From the NCBI RefSeq assembly GCF_036850765.1, contig NC_089490.1, positions 128,926,522-128,990,521 on the forward strand: 64,000 nt of DNA, read 5' to 3'. Shown in pieces: positions 44,370-54,886 of this stretch. Position 1 is the first letter of the stretch, and every line of letters starts with the position of its first letter. The notes beneath the pieces were generated by a model. That model was not told the origin of the DNA, searched no databases, and saw only the letters and a program-made list of their open reading frames with translations. Source of the stretch: Saccopteryx bilineata. Its lineage: Eukaryota > Chordata > Mammalia > Chiroptera > Emballonuridae. The position numbers and the translations under genes were made by a program.

Positions 44370-45640
44370 GCTTTTAAAATTTTCTTAAGTATAGGTGTCA
44401 TACAATATTTATTACATTATTTTCAGGTGTACAACATAGTGAATGCACTGTATAAAGTTATGATGATATTGTTGACTGTGTTCCCTATTCTGTACATTGC
44501 ACTCTGTGGCTTATTTTATAAGTGGAAGTGGGTACCTCTTATTCCCCTTCACCTTTTAAACTTATCCCCCTCTCATCTAACAACCATCGGTTTGTTTTTG
44601 GTGTCTATGCGTTTGTTTCTGTTTTGTTTTTGTTTTTAGAGTTCACATGTAAGTGAAATCATACTGTATTTGTCTTTCTCTGTCTGAGCATAATACCCTC
44701 TAGGTCCATCTATGTTGTCACAAATAGCAAGATTTCATTCTGTTTTACTGCTGAGTACTATTTTATTGTATATACTATATACCACCTTCTTCATCCAATT
44801 TTGACAGACCCCTATGCTGTTTCCATATTGTGGCTATTGTAAATAATGCTGCAATAAACATAGGAGCGCATGTATCTTTTTGTGTGTTTTTTTTTAAAGG
44901 AAGCATTTTTTTCCTTTTAATTTTTTATTTTATTTATTCTTTTTAGAGAAGAGAGAGAGAGATAGAGAGAGGAGAGAGAGACAGGGGAGAGGAGCTGGAA
45001 GCATCAACTCCCATATGTGCCTTGACCAGGCAAGTCCAGGGTTTCGAACCGGCGACCTCAGCATTTCCAGGTCGACGCTTTATCCACTGCGCCACCACAG
45101 GTCAGGCGCATGTATCTTTTTGAATTAGCGTTTTGTTTTATTTGGATAAATACTCAGAAGTGGAAATGCTGTATTGTATGGTAGTTCTATTTTTAATTTT
45201 TAAAAGAACCTCCACACCATTTTCCATACTGCCTGCACTGATTACAGTGGTTCACAAGGATTCCCCTTTCTCCGTATCTTCACCAAGACTTGCTGTTTGT
45301 TGACTTACTGGTATAGCCTTTCTGACAGTTATGTGGTGGATTCTCACTGTTCTTTTGATTTGCATTTTCCTGATGATTAAAGATAGAATCTTTTCATATG
45401 CCTGTTAGTCATCTGTACATCTCCATGGGAGAACTATTTATTCAGGTCCTCTACCAATTGTGTAATGGAATTTTTTTATTTTTTTTTTTTGGCTATTGAG
45501 CTGTATGAGTTCCTTATAGTTTATACATTGATCCCTTATCAGATATACATAATTTGCAAATATCTTCTCTCATCAGTTGTCTCCCATTCAGGTTGTTTTT
45601 ATTTTGTTGATGGTATGTTTTATTATTTTTTAAGACCACA
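44370..45640 (-). mobile_element. Old LINE-1 3' region, split by SINE-B
   Basis: Reverse L1 3' UTR/ORF2 end: TTTCAGGTGTACAACATAGT, GTTCACATGTAAGTGAAATC, TGCTGAGTACTATTTTATTG, GCAATAAACATAGGAGCGCA, TTTTGATTTGCATTTTCCTG. Frames are broken throughout. Confidence 0.85.
44883..45105 (-). mobile_element. SINE-B, short form
   Basis: Reverse copy with a GA-rich body and head GCGCCACCACAGGTCAG. TSD GCGCATGTATCTTTTTG at 44866-44882 and 45106-45122. The tail side carries an extra T-rich and AAAGGAAGC stretch before the usual AT-rich tail. Confidence 0.93.
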
Positions 45641-46329
45641 TTTAACATATTTTGAAATAGGGATTTGAAGATCTGGTTCTAACCTTCTTATTCTATTTTC
45701 TTTTTCTTCATATTTATCACCATCAGCAAAGATTTTGTTTTGTTTACTGTCCTGGACCCAGAATATAGAATACTTATTTAATAATAAAAAATAATAATAC
45801 TTATTTTTTAAATTGACTACTTTTGAAGACAATACTATATAATGTTGTGTTGTTGTTACACATCCCTTCCATATTCCGTGTTCAATGACCTCATAGGTAT
45901 CTTGAAATTAGCCAGCATGTGACTATTTACACCATAGAAATTGGCAGTGCTATAAATAAGAGCTGGATTTTTTGTTTTTCTCCTCATTTTCCAGATTTAT
46001 GCAAGTGACAGACAAAATGTTAATAGATTAAATTTAAAAGTGTGTTGTGTCTGTAGCTGTTATATAGTGACTAGCACAAGACTACTGAATAAATAATTTT
46101 CCAGTATTAGAAAAAACTATTATCATTTTCAGCAAAGTCATTCATATCACTGAAAAATGAGTGAAGTTTCAACAACATGTCTCATGATTTCACTTTCATC
46201 TCACTTATTACTGTAAAGGAAACTATCAACCAACATTCCTATGAGAACTACACTCAGAAAGCCTGTTACTAAACAGTAACCAGCATACCACTGCCCCTAG
46301 CCCATGTCAGCTACAAAGCTGGTCCCAGT
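45641..46329. other. AT-rich DNA, nothing recognised
   Basis: Possibly more old L1 at the left edge. No gene is recognised. Confidence 0.35.
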
Positions 46330-46785
46330 TGCCTCCCTCCCTAACACACTATCTTTGACATCTAGGATCTAGTCACACTGATCTTTGATGGGTCCCTCAA
46401 AATACCAAGTTTTCCTACCTCAAGATCTTTACATTTGCCTTTCTATCAGGAATATCTCCCCATAGCTTTTTGCATAGCTGACTTATTGTCATCACCCAGG
46501 TCTCAGATAAAATGTTTTGTGAGAGACATTCCGAGTATTCCAAAGTATTTCTTCCTAGTCCCTGTCCTCATTGTCCCATTTTATTGACTTCATTGTACTT
46601 TCTACTTCATAAAGTATTTATTAATTCACTTTTAGTGTTTATTAATTTACTTGTCGAATGGCTGCCTCCTGTCCTATGAGGTTTACTAGTGCAGTGACTT
46701 GTCTGCTTATTTCCAATGTATCCTTTGCACTAGGTATGGTGGCTGGCACATCGTAGGGACTAAATAATTGCTGACTGACCAAAAT
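46330..46785 (+). mobile_element. L2 LINE 3' end
   Basis: Sense L2 landmarks: ATCAGGAATATCTCCCCATA, ACCCAGGTCTCAGATAAAAT, AGAGACATTCCGAGTATTCC, GTGGCTGGCACATCGTAGGG, ACTAAATAATTGCTGACTGA. Confidence 0.75.
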
Positions 46786-47714
46786 CTATTTAATTAGAGA
46801 CTACTATGTCAGGTAACAATCTCAAGCTTATTGTTACCACTTTTCCTTAAAGTATAGCCAATATATAGGGACCCTTTTTAGAAATAAGATTCTGATAGAA
46901 GCTTGAGAAAATGCAAGTGGGAAAGAAATCTCCACCAATAGAACCTTGGCCACAGTCTTGGGAACTGCTGCCCAGGGCATCTCTTCCTCCTCTGCTCTTT
47001 CCTTCTCTTGTGCTTCCAGATAATCCCATGCTGGAGAGAAGAGTCTCAAGCAATGCTTCTCCAAACGAATAGAGGTTGAGGTCAAACCTATGAGGTTGCA
47101 AGGTTTAGGAAGCAAAGAGTAAAAGGGTAGGGCATGGGTGGAAAATGAAATCTGGTTTTACAAAAGTAAAATCGCTACAGTGGGCACTAGCCATGCACCA
47201 AGACAAAGATGACTAAAATCCTAGTACTAAACAAGTCCACGTGGAAACTCTTCTCTTCCAGAAGGAAAGACAAATTAATCTGGCAATCTGTAAAACACTT
47301 ACAAAACTTGATAATTTTAGCTTCTATTCAATTTTTAACTTGCACCAAACACCACAGGGATTTCAGCCATGTTAAGATAGCTGCACTGGCTGCCATGTTT
47401 CTCCCTCATATGGACCACTGTGTGAGTCAACTGTGGTTGTGTCTACTCAACATGATGTTAGTTCATCTGTAGTTAAATCCCGAGTCCCTCCTCCTTGATT
47501 CTAAAACTATAGTCCAGGGTCTACATGGAGTATGTCTCCATGGACCATCCACATAGAAGGAAAATTCCTGCCCTTATAGAGTATTTCCATATATGGCCAT
47601 GTCCCAATATAAGATTAATCTAAGGAAGGCAGAGCAGGAGCCCTGAAGTAATGAAAATAATAGTACTTAACATCTTTTCTGCACTGTCCTAAGTTTAGGT
47701 GCATTATTTATAAT
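46786..47714. other. Single-copy DNA, nothing recognised
   Basis: Several open frames of 80-95 codons (46834-47115 minus, 47209-47472 plus) have no recognised domain or splice context. Confidence 0.4.
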
Positions 47715-47975
47715 AGTATTCATAATGGCTTACACAACACTTATCAAGCGAGGAACCATGTTAAGCACATAACACATATTAATTTACTCATTACTGGTAA
47801 CAACCTGTGTGGGTGGCTCTATTATTATTTTCATTGTACAGTTAAGGAGAGTAGACCCAGAAAGATTTAGTCATTTATCTTAAGTCACACAGTTAATCAC
47901 AAATCAGGATTCAAATCTGAACAGTTTGGCTCCAGAATCTATGCATTTAGCCACTCCACCAAACCATACAGCCCT
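47715..47975 (-). mobile_element. MIR SINE
   Basis: Reverse MIR: TAATGGCTTACACAACACTT, TTACTGGTAACAACCTGTGT, TAAGTCACACAGTTAATCAC, TCAGGATTCAAATCTGAACA. Confidence 0.8.
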
Positions 47976-48783
47976 GTGAATATCCTTGTTTTACCGATAA
48001 GAAAACTAAGGCCTTCTAAAAATCCAATGTGTGAATCTGATCATCCCTCTAAGCTGCTTTGCTTATGACCACATGTCCCAAACTAGGTAGCTATAATTAT
48101 TACCATAAAAAATTGATAAGCCAAAAGTGCTAGTTGAACTCACGTTCAAAACTAAAAAAGAGGAGAGTTTTTCTCAAGATCATAGCACCAGAATGCATGG
48201 AAAACTTGGTTCAGTCTCTCTTTTCTAGGTCAGTGCTGTTTCCTGGGAGACGCATCATGTAAGCACAGCCGAACTCTGGGTACCACATAAACTGGAGAGG
48301 AAATCTAATTCTCCAACCAGGCAGCTGATAAAAGAAATAAAAATAGAGCTGGAGATTGTGTTCAATATTTCAATCAAACTCTTCTCTAGATTTTTGACAA
48401 AACAATCATTAATCTTCACAATCTTTTATTCATTTGAACATCCATTGCTATCTACCCTTTAAAGTGTTTGATTTCAATTCTATTGTATACTGATCTATCC
48501 TTTAAAATTTGTATTTCAGTAAAATGTACTATCTTGACTCAACTATAATCTAATCTTCTTATAGTCTCCTCTCCCAAGAAAAAAAGATGAAGAAGTATTT
48601 TGATGTATGCAGAACTTCTGCTTTTAGGTAACTTCTAAGCCAGAGATCTTCTGCATCATAATCAAAATCAGGACATTGTCTGATGTTATCACATAGAGTT
48701 GTTCCTAGGAATGCTCTTTTCACACTGGGGCACCAAATTCCATTTGCTTTATGCACCTTCACCAGGTCTTTGAAGTGAGAGGG
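47976..48783. other. Single-copy DNA next to an ERV
   Basis: No repeat family is recognised. It contains a minus-strand open frame described separately. Confidence 0.35.
48559..48783 (-). pseudogene. Unassigned protein-like frame cut by the ERV
   Basis: On the minus strand the frame is open from the LTR edge to a stop at 48559 and includes GIWCPSVKRAFLGTTLCDNI and PDFDYDAEDLWLRSYLKAE. Cysteines, tryptophans and aspartates give it the look of an exon or retrocopy. I cannot name a family. There is no ATG near its beginning and the ERV forms its left border in reading direction, so if real it is a broken piece. It may equally be chance. Confidence 0.25.
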
Positions 48784-49148
48784 TATGGGGAAGCTGTGTT
48801 AGGCTTGCTCGTGGGTTTACCTGCTGCAAGCACTTTGCTTGATTAGTGCATGGGCACGTGGCAGAGGCACGTGTGCACAGCTATATAAGGCTAGGGGTGC
48901 ATCCCCTAGGTGATTCTCCCAGATTGCTCTCCCGCCACCATGAGATGCGGTTTTCCTTGCTCCCTTGCCCTTACTGTGAATAGCAGATTTTCCTTTATTA
49001 GCTCTTTCACTTTTGTTGTTTATTTGCTTGCCTGTCTTTGTGAGCCTCCAATAAACTGGTATGGCCTGATGCTTTTTGGCTCTGCAGTTCCTCTACTGTC
49101 TTCTCGAATTCAATGGGAACCTGCCTGGCCTTGGCCACCAGCATTACA
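48784..49148 (+). mobile_element. 5' LTR of the ERVL-like provirus
   Basis: About 365 bases, starting TATGGGGAAGCTGTGTTAGG (the TG is decayed) and ending GCCACCAGCATTACA. It contains a TATA box (GCTATATAAGG, about 48881-48890) and AATAAA (about 49050). It matches the 3' LTR over its whole length with scattered substitutions. The presumed primer-binding region follows (TGGCATAGTGGCCAGGG, from 49151). Confidence 0.85.
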
Positions 49149-49175
49149 TCTGGCATAGTGGCCAGGGTTCAGAGC

Positions 49176-50270
49176 AGATGGGTATGAACTCAGCAACACC
49201 CTTGAAGGGTGGGGTAGAAGAGTGGTTGCTGTTCTCCAGCATATGGTTCCTCAAGGCTGTCTCTTTGGGGACCATTGGCTGGGTGTTTTTTACAGCCCTG
49301 TGGGAGGAAACTGAGAGCTGCATGTGAGAGGCGACTCGAGGTTGAAAGCTCCAGGATGAGCTGTGGACTGAATAGCAACAACAGCAGGAGTTAAAATGGT
49401 CACTGGAGAAAGAGCTGCAGATCTGAGAACAGCAAGTCAGACCACAGGCTGGGAAGCAGCGATGGTGTGAACTGGAGTCAGCACTGGAGAGGGAGGCCGA
49501 CCAGGGTTGAGTGTTGCATTGTGAAGTGCAGGCTGAGCACCAATGGCACCTGGAACTGGAATGATCTCTGGAGAAGGAATTGCAGGTTCATGAGTTGCAG
49601 TTTGCCTTGGAAGCTGAATGTTGGCAGTAATAGCTGTCAGAGAAACAGCTATTATGGGTTCAGGAGCTCAAGAGTCAGCTTCAGGCTGAGAGCCAGCAGC
49701 TGCAGGAGCCAAAGCAGGCGTGGAAGATGGAGCTGCATTCTTTCTGGCGGAGTGGCCCTGAGTTTGCAGGAGCAGGTGTTTCCAACTCCTCCTCTCCTGA
49801 GGGGGAGGCTTGGGCTGCAACTGCCGTCCACAGACTCAGGGCCCAGCCAGCCAGTGGTCAATAAAAAAGTAAAATCCCACCGGCAACGAGTCCCTCAGGG
49901 GCAACCACACCTTCCCCCACAGTTAGTAGAGCACTCTGTGGTCCAGCCCTACACCCAGGCAGAGCTGATGGAGTTGGGGGCACAATTCTGGCAGAAACCC
50001 ATGGAGCCACTGGCAGCCTGGTTAGTGAGGTTGTGGGACATAGGGGTGAATGACATCATGCTCTCTGAAACAGAGATGGAGAAGTTGGCTGCCATTACCA
50101 CACACTCCTCCTTGAGGCAACATCTTCAGAACCACCATGGCAACCCAGAAAACCATACCCTATTAGAATGGGTGATGGCCACCATTTGTACGGTCTGGCA
50201 GAATGCTGAGGACTTGCTGGGGGCAGTGAGTCAGTGGCAGTGCTATAATGAGTTACTAAAGGTCCTTTGA
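49176..50270 (+). pseudogene. gag: ERV gag remnant
   Basis: Structural-protein gene of the provirus. The first part is a Glu/Leu/Gln-rich leader with coiled-coil-like spacing, broken by stops (for example near 49325 and 49421). From about 49800 a capsid-like stretch is open to 50270 (LAAWLVRLWDIGVNDIMLSE is recognisable as a retroviral Gag type). The 267-codon frame 49467-50270 mixes in-frame and out-of-frame parts. It is not functional. Confidence 0.7.
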
Positions 50271-50579
50271 GAACCAGGTATGAAGAATGTTGCTTTCCAC
50301 CTGGGGTCCCATGGACCAGATGAGGAAGTGTTTACACCAGGGATGCAGGACTCATCCTCTGCAGTGCCCCATCCGTCCTTTTTGGGTCACTAGTAGCTCT
50401 CCTGGGCTCCTATGTGGAAGAGCCTACCATTGCAGTTACCCAGATGGTAGCAGACTTGGGGGAGCTGGGGTAGCATGGAATCACAAAGCTGTGAGGGCTA
50501 CTGCCCTGCTGCCCCTCCGACTAGCAAGAGGAGTGGGCCTGTGAAAGTTACCTGAACACAGATATGGGTAGGTTTAGTT

Positions 50580-51118
50580 GTGGCTGGGACAGATAGGGAG
50601 AAATTGGATGGCAAGTCTAATAAGGTTCTTTTGGAGCTTTGGCAGCAGCTTAAACCAGAACAGAGATTTCAGCTGCTGAGACAAACAGCCCCAGCAGCTA
50701 CCAATAAAATGGTTGGTGTGTGGGCAGCACAGTTACAAGATTATATGATGGAGACCACTGAAGGAGAAGAGGACCCCCAAGACCTGCTGTTCTTGTTTAA
50801 GTAGGGGGGAGGCTGAGGGACCCATTTAACAGGGACGGATGGGGACTGGAGGCCACACATGGAACTGGCTATCCACTGGTCCCCTTCTAATGTACAATGA
50901 ATATTGGCCTTGGTGGATGCAGGTGCAGAATGTTCCCTTTTTTGCAGGAACCCAGAACAGTTTGCTGGGACCCCAGTGACCACTGACAGGCATGGGGGCC
51001 AAACTGTTCAAATGAAGCCAATAATATTGCATTGGGGATAGGAAGACTGTCTCCTAAGCCATATACGATATATGTATCCCCTATTCCTAAATATATATTT
51101 TTGGGGGGTAGACGTCTT
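50580..51118 (+). pseudogene. ERV gag end and protease remnant
   Basis: A 74-codon piece (50580-50804) probably covers the gag/protease junction. At about 50906-50940 lies the aspartic-protease motif LVDAGAEC, with Ala where Thr or Ser is usual after the active-site Asp. Stops follow and a solo LTR begins at 51124. Confidence 0.6.
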
Positions 51119-51123
51119 ATAAG

Positions 51124-51474
51124 TGTAAGGTATTCTCTGCCGAGGAAGAAAGAAGGGCATAGGCACCAAGTGTGGATTAGCAAAAGCTTTATTAAGAGCG
51201 TATTCCAGGTGAAGTTCTCTGGTCTGCAAGACAGAGGCCAGAAAAGTGGCACAGCCTGCCCCACCCGGGGTGGGGGGGGGTAATTTATAGCGTCAGTATG
51301 GTGGTGGTGGGTTGATATGACATAGCGAAATTTCATTGGCTGACAAGACAGTCATTCTTTTTCAACGTACTCCTGAGCCGTTTCTTTTGGCGGGCATGGA
51401 TGTGGGTGTTTCCAGCCAAAGTCCCCAGACCTTGTTCCTCACATGACCTTCTCCCATTGCCAACTGACTTCACA
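51124..51474 (-). mobile_element. Solo LTR (family X) with 5-bp TSD
   Basis: On the minus strand it runs TG (51474) to CA (51124). The plus-strand text begins TGTAAGGTATTCTCTGCCGA and ends CCAACTGACTTCACA. ATAAG is duplicated at 51119-51123 and 51475-51479. It has an AATAAAG signal in its own orientation (GCTTTATT at about 51185). The same family recurs at 56506-56864. It inserted into the ERVL-like pol region and is therefore younger. Confidence 0.92.
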
Positions 51475-51689
51475 ATAAGGACTGTGGTTGGAAACTACAG
51501 CTGGGGAGTTCCGCCTGCGAGTCCGGGTGGTGAAAGTAGGGTTGTGGGGACATGCAGCACATTCTCCTTTGCAATTACCTATTCCCTGGCATGTGACTAG
51601 CACAAAGCAGTACCACCTGCCAGGTGGCTATGAAGAAATCACTGGGATAGTCCTCAAACTAGAAAAGGTGGGGATCATCCGGCCAGCAC

Positions 51690-52460
51690 ACAGCTCTTAA
51701 AATTCCCTGGTATGGCCTGTGTGCAAGCCAGATGGAACCTAGAGAATGACAGTGGATTACAGAGAACTTAATAAAGTTGTCCCCCTTTGAACGCTGTTGT
51801 ATCCTCAATAGCTAACCTGATGGGTTCGGTAAACCATGACTTGGTGACATACCACTTTGTGGCAGATTTGGCTAATGCCTTTTTCTCCATTGATATAGCT
51901 ACAGAGAGTCAAGACCAATTTGCCTTCAGTTGGGAAGGGAGACAATGGACCTTTACAGTATTATCACAGAGTATTTGCATAGCCCCACCTTCTGACATGG
52001 GATGGTGGCTGCTGTCCTGGCTAAATGGAAACAACCAGAGGCAGTTTGTATGTATCATTATATCGATGACATTATGCTAACTGGTGACACTCTTCCAGAA
52101 TTGGAGCAAGCAGTCCCTACCCTGCTATTCCATATGAAAGTGTGTGGCTGGGCAATCAACGAGGGCAAATTACAAAGACCTGGGTTATCTGTTAAGTTTT
52201 GGGAGTTGTCTGGTTGGTAAGACAAAGGTTATCCCTGATGCAGTTATAGATAAGGTCCAAGCATTCCCTGTGCCCACTACGGTAAAGCAGTTACAGGAAT
52301 TCTTAGGTCTGTTGGGGTGTTGGCAAGCATTCATACCCCATTTAGCTCAGTTACTGTGTCCCTTATATCACCTTTTTAGAAGGGGTTTCACTGGGATTGG
52401 ATTGAGCAGGCACAAGGTGCATTTGCAGCAGCTAAAAGAGCTATCAAGGTGACACAGTTC
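51690..52460 (+). pseudogene. pol: ERV reverse transcriptase remnant
   Basis: Pol RT fragments in three frames: a start like VCKPDG...MTVDYRELNKVV (51717-51782), then LANAFFSIDIATESQDQFAF (51787-52080 frame), then the catalytic YHYIDDIML at about 52054-52080, and the thumb-like QLQEFLGLLGCWQAFIPHLA (52144-52452 frame). At least two frameshifts and several stops separate them. Confidence 0.8.
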
Positions 52461-53560
52461 TTGAATGTGTTTGATCCTGCCAGGGCCTGTGAGCTGGATG
52501 CCCGTGTGATCCTGAGGGGTTTGGATGGGGCTTGTGGCAACAGAGCACCTGTGGCCACCTGTTGGGTTTTGGTCCCAGTTGTGGAAAGGCACTGAAGTCC
52601 ATTACTCATTAGTGGAGAAATGACTGGCAGCTGTGTATACTGTCCTCCTGGCCACTGAGATATTACCTCCTTGTAGGTAACCCAGACCAAAAGGCAGTCA
52701 AACAGGCTCTGGACCGCTGGAGTATTGCATACAGGTGGCCGCTGGTCCTTGAAAGTGACAATGGTACCCATTTCATGGGTTCTATGGTGAGGCAATGGGC
52801 TCAAGACCTACAGGTGGACTGGAAGTACCATGTCCCCTACCACCCACAAGCTGCTGGTATCACTGAGCGGTACATTGAACTCTTAAAGCAGGGATTGCAA
52901 CAGGAGGTGGGCACTGTCTCCCTTACTGGACGGACACGCTGCTTGTAAACAGTGCTCTGGATTTTAAATGAGAGACCTTGCTGGGGGGGGGGACCAGCTC
53001 TGGCGGAAGCCCTTCTGTACCAGGCAGCTGCTCCCATCCAGCTGCAGATACACACCAAGCACACTTTGCTCAAGCTGGGCTTTGGACGGTAGGGCAATGT
53101 GCTTTTGCCTGCTCCAATAGCCCTCCTTAAAGGCCAATGGCTTCAATGGACTTGGCCCTGGACTGTACAGGCCCCCCATCTGAGATGGGTGGCCTTGTTG
53201 GCACCATGGGGTAGGGGGCTAGAGGTGGACCTCCAGTTAACTCCCTGGGCAACCAGCACCTGGCCGCCTAAGGTAGAAGTGTGTTATCCCTTGAGTGCTC
53301 AGGGGGACAGCATTATGAAGGGCACCTTGTAATTTCTTTATGGCCCATAATGAGTTCTCCCATTTTGCTGTGCATAGAACCAGCAGATCCTGGTGTGCAG
53401 ACCAGTAAGATTTGGTATGCCTGCCCAGGGCAGCCTCTGGTACCTGCTACTGTGCTGTCTACAGACAGAACTCTGGCCTGGATTCTGCCAGAAGGGAAAG
53501 ATTTGCCTCTCTGGGTGCCGCTGACCACTCTATCATTTCACTCACAGCTGTGTTTGTAAT
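52461..53560 (+). pseudogene. pol: ERV RNase H/integrase remnant
   Basis: After RT, short RNase H-like text reaches about 52670. The integrase core then starts abruptly with LVLESDNGTHFMGS (about 52741-52782, second catalytic Asp) and continues to PYHPQAAGITERYIELLKQG (catalytic Glu). The zinc-binding HHCC part and first catalytic Asp are missing, so there is an internal deletion. A further open piece (53099-53332 and 53281-53559) holds a Trp-rich C-terminal region I cannot name. No envelope features (signal peptide, fusion peptide, transmembrane segment) are seen. Confidence 0.7.
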
Positions 53561-53679
53561 CCTGTTGCTGTAGACTGTACCATTTGGTTTTTGTAATGTA
53601 ACTCACTCCTCACACAAGGACCACTATGAAAGAAATCTGTTGTGTAGATTGTGAGATGAGCAAACCTAAAGGGGTGGAA

Positions 53680-54047
53680 TGTGGGGTAGCTGTGTTAGGC
53701 TTGCTCACGGGTTTACCAGCTGCGAGCACTTTGCTTGATTAGTGCGTGATCACATAGCACATGTGCCTAGTCTATAAAAGGCTAGGGATGCTTCCCCTGA
53801 GCAGTGATTCTCCCAGATCACTCCCCTGTCACCGTGAGGTGCGGTTTTCATGGCTCCCTTGCCCTTACTGCAAATAGCAGATTTTCCTTTGTTTATTAGC
53901 TCTTTCCTTTTTATTGTTTATTTGCTCACCTGTCCTTTGTGAGCCTTCAATAAACAGGGATGGCCCAACACTTTCCAGCTCCACAATTCCTCTGCTGTCT
54001 GCCCAAATCCAACGTGAACCTGCCCAGCCCTGGCCACCAGCATTACA
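53680..54047 (+). mobile_element. 3' LTR of the ERVL-like provirus
   Basis: TGTGGGGTAGCTGTGTTAGG to CCACCAGCATTACA, 368 bases, preceded by a purine tract (AAAGGGGTGGAA). TATA box TATAAAAGG at about 53774 and AATAAAC at about 53950. No convincing TSD is visible at the provirus ends. Confidence 0.9.
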
Positions 54048-54675
54048 GAAACCTACTTAAATAACTGTGGCAAGCAGGCATAAGTATTATACATAATAGG
54101 CACATGTACACACACAGAAACACACATGTGTGAAAACAGGATGAGAGACCCATTTCCGTGGCCAGCAGGAGCAGTGGGTTCTGTGAGGATTTCATAGACA
54201 GGAGGAAAAATCATTTGTTGAAAAGATCAGATTTCACTAAATAGCTTGTAATCATCTAATTCCTGCTTAAACCTCCAAGTTAGGTATTTTTACCCCCATT
54301 TTCTAGATGAAGAAATTGGGGCTCCGAGAAAGTAAATAATTTGGCCAAGGCCTTATAGCTAGTAAATAATCAAACTGGCTCTCACACTCCCAGTGACCTG
54401 ATTCCAGTGCTCAGGCAGATGCTGCTATACGGGACCTCCTCCTCCTCCACAGGCCAATAGAAACACAGTGACATTGAGCTCAGCCAATGAGCTGTTGCCT
54501 TTGAGACAACAGACTTCTACAGACATGTCTGGAGAGAGAGCAGGGACATTCCAGTGTAGTGTCCAGCCTGGAGATGGGAAAGTTGAAACCATATGGGGAA
54601 AGACAGGTTTCCTTACATCACTGAGTATAGGCCATATAAAGTGGAGAGGTTTGGAAAAGAAAGTGATTGGATGAT
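54048..54675. other. Single-copy DNA with a MIR
   Basis: A minus-strand MIR is clear at about 54275-54430 (TTTTACCCCCATTTTCTAGA, GAAGAAATTGGGGCTCCGAG, CCTTATAGCTAGTAAATAAT). The rest is unassigned. Confidence 0.6.
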
Positions 54676-54886
54676 TGTGGGGCAGCTGTGTTAGGCTTGC
54701 TTGCTGGTGTACCAGCTACAAGCACTTTGCCTGATTAGTGCGTAAGCACCTGGCAGAGGCACACGTGGAAGGGACTGTGGAGGGCACGTTGCGTGCCTGC
54801 CACTGTGAGGGGCCATTCTTGCTATTTCTTTCCCTGTCTGTGTGCTTGTTCGTCATTGTGAGACTCTATTAAATGGAATGGCTGAC
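54676..54886 (+). mobile_element. LTR fragment fused to a hAT element
   Basis: Same family as the LTRs at 48784 and 61748: TGTGGGGCAGCTGTGTTAGG, then GTGAGACTCTATTAAATGGA. It stops abruptly after GGAATGGC, where the other LTR copies continue for about 80 more bases. The hAT transposase sequence begins directly there. Confidence 0.8.

Larger units (their letters stand above)
48784..54047 (+). mobile_element. Broken ERVL-like provirus with paired LTRs
   Basis: LTR - gag - protease - RT - integrase remnant - LTR. The RT motif YIDDIM and overall layout without an envelope gene suggest a class III (ERVL-like) element, as far as can be judged by eye. Stops and frameshifts break every gene and a piece between RNase H and the integrase core is deleted. 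A solo LTR of an unrelated family sits in it at 51124-51474. It shares a Glu/Leu-rich gag leader with the ERV at 20139-22732, although their LTRs differ in length and sequence. Confidence 0.85.

Noticed and set aside
53099..53560. Possible envelope gene at the 3' end of the provirus
   Set aside because: No signal peptide, furin-like site, fusion peptide or transmembrane segment is seen. It follows integrase text directly and is better explained as the pol C-terminal region.
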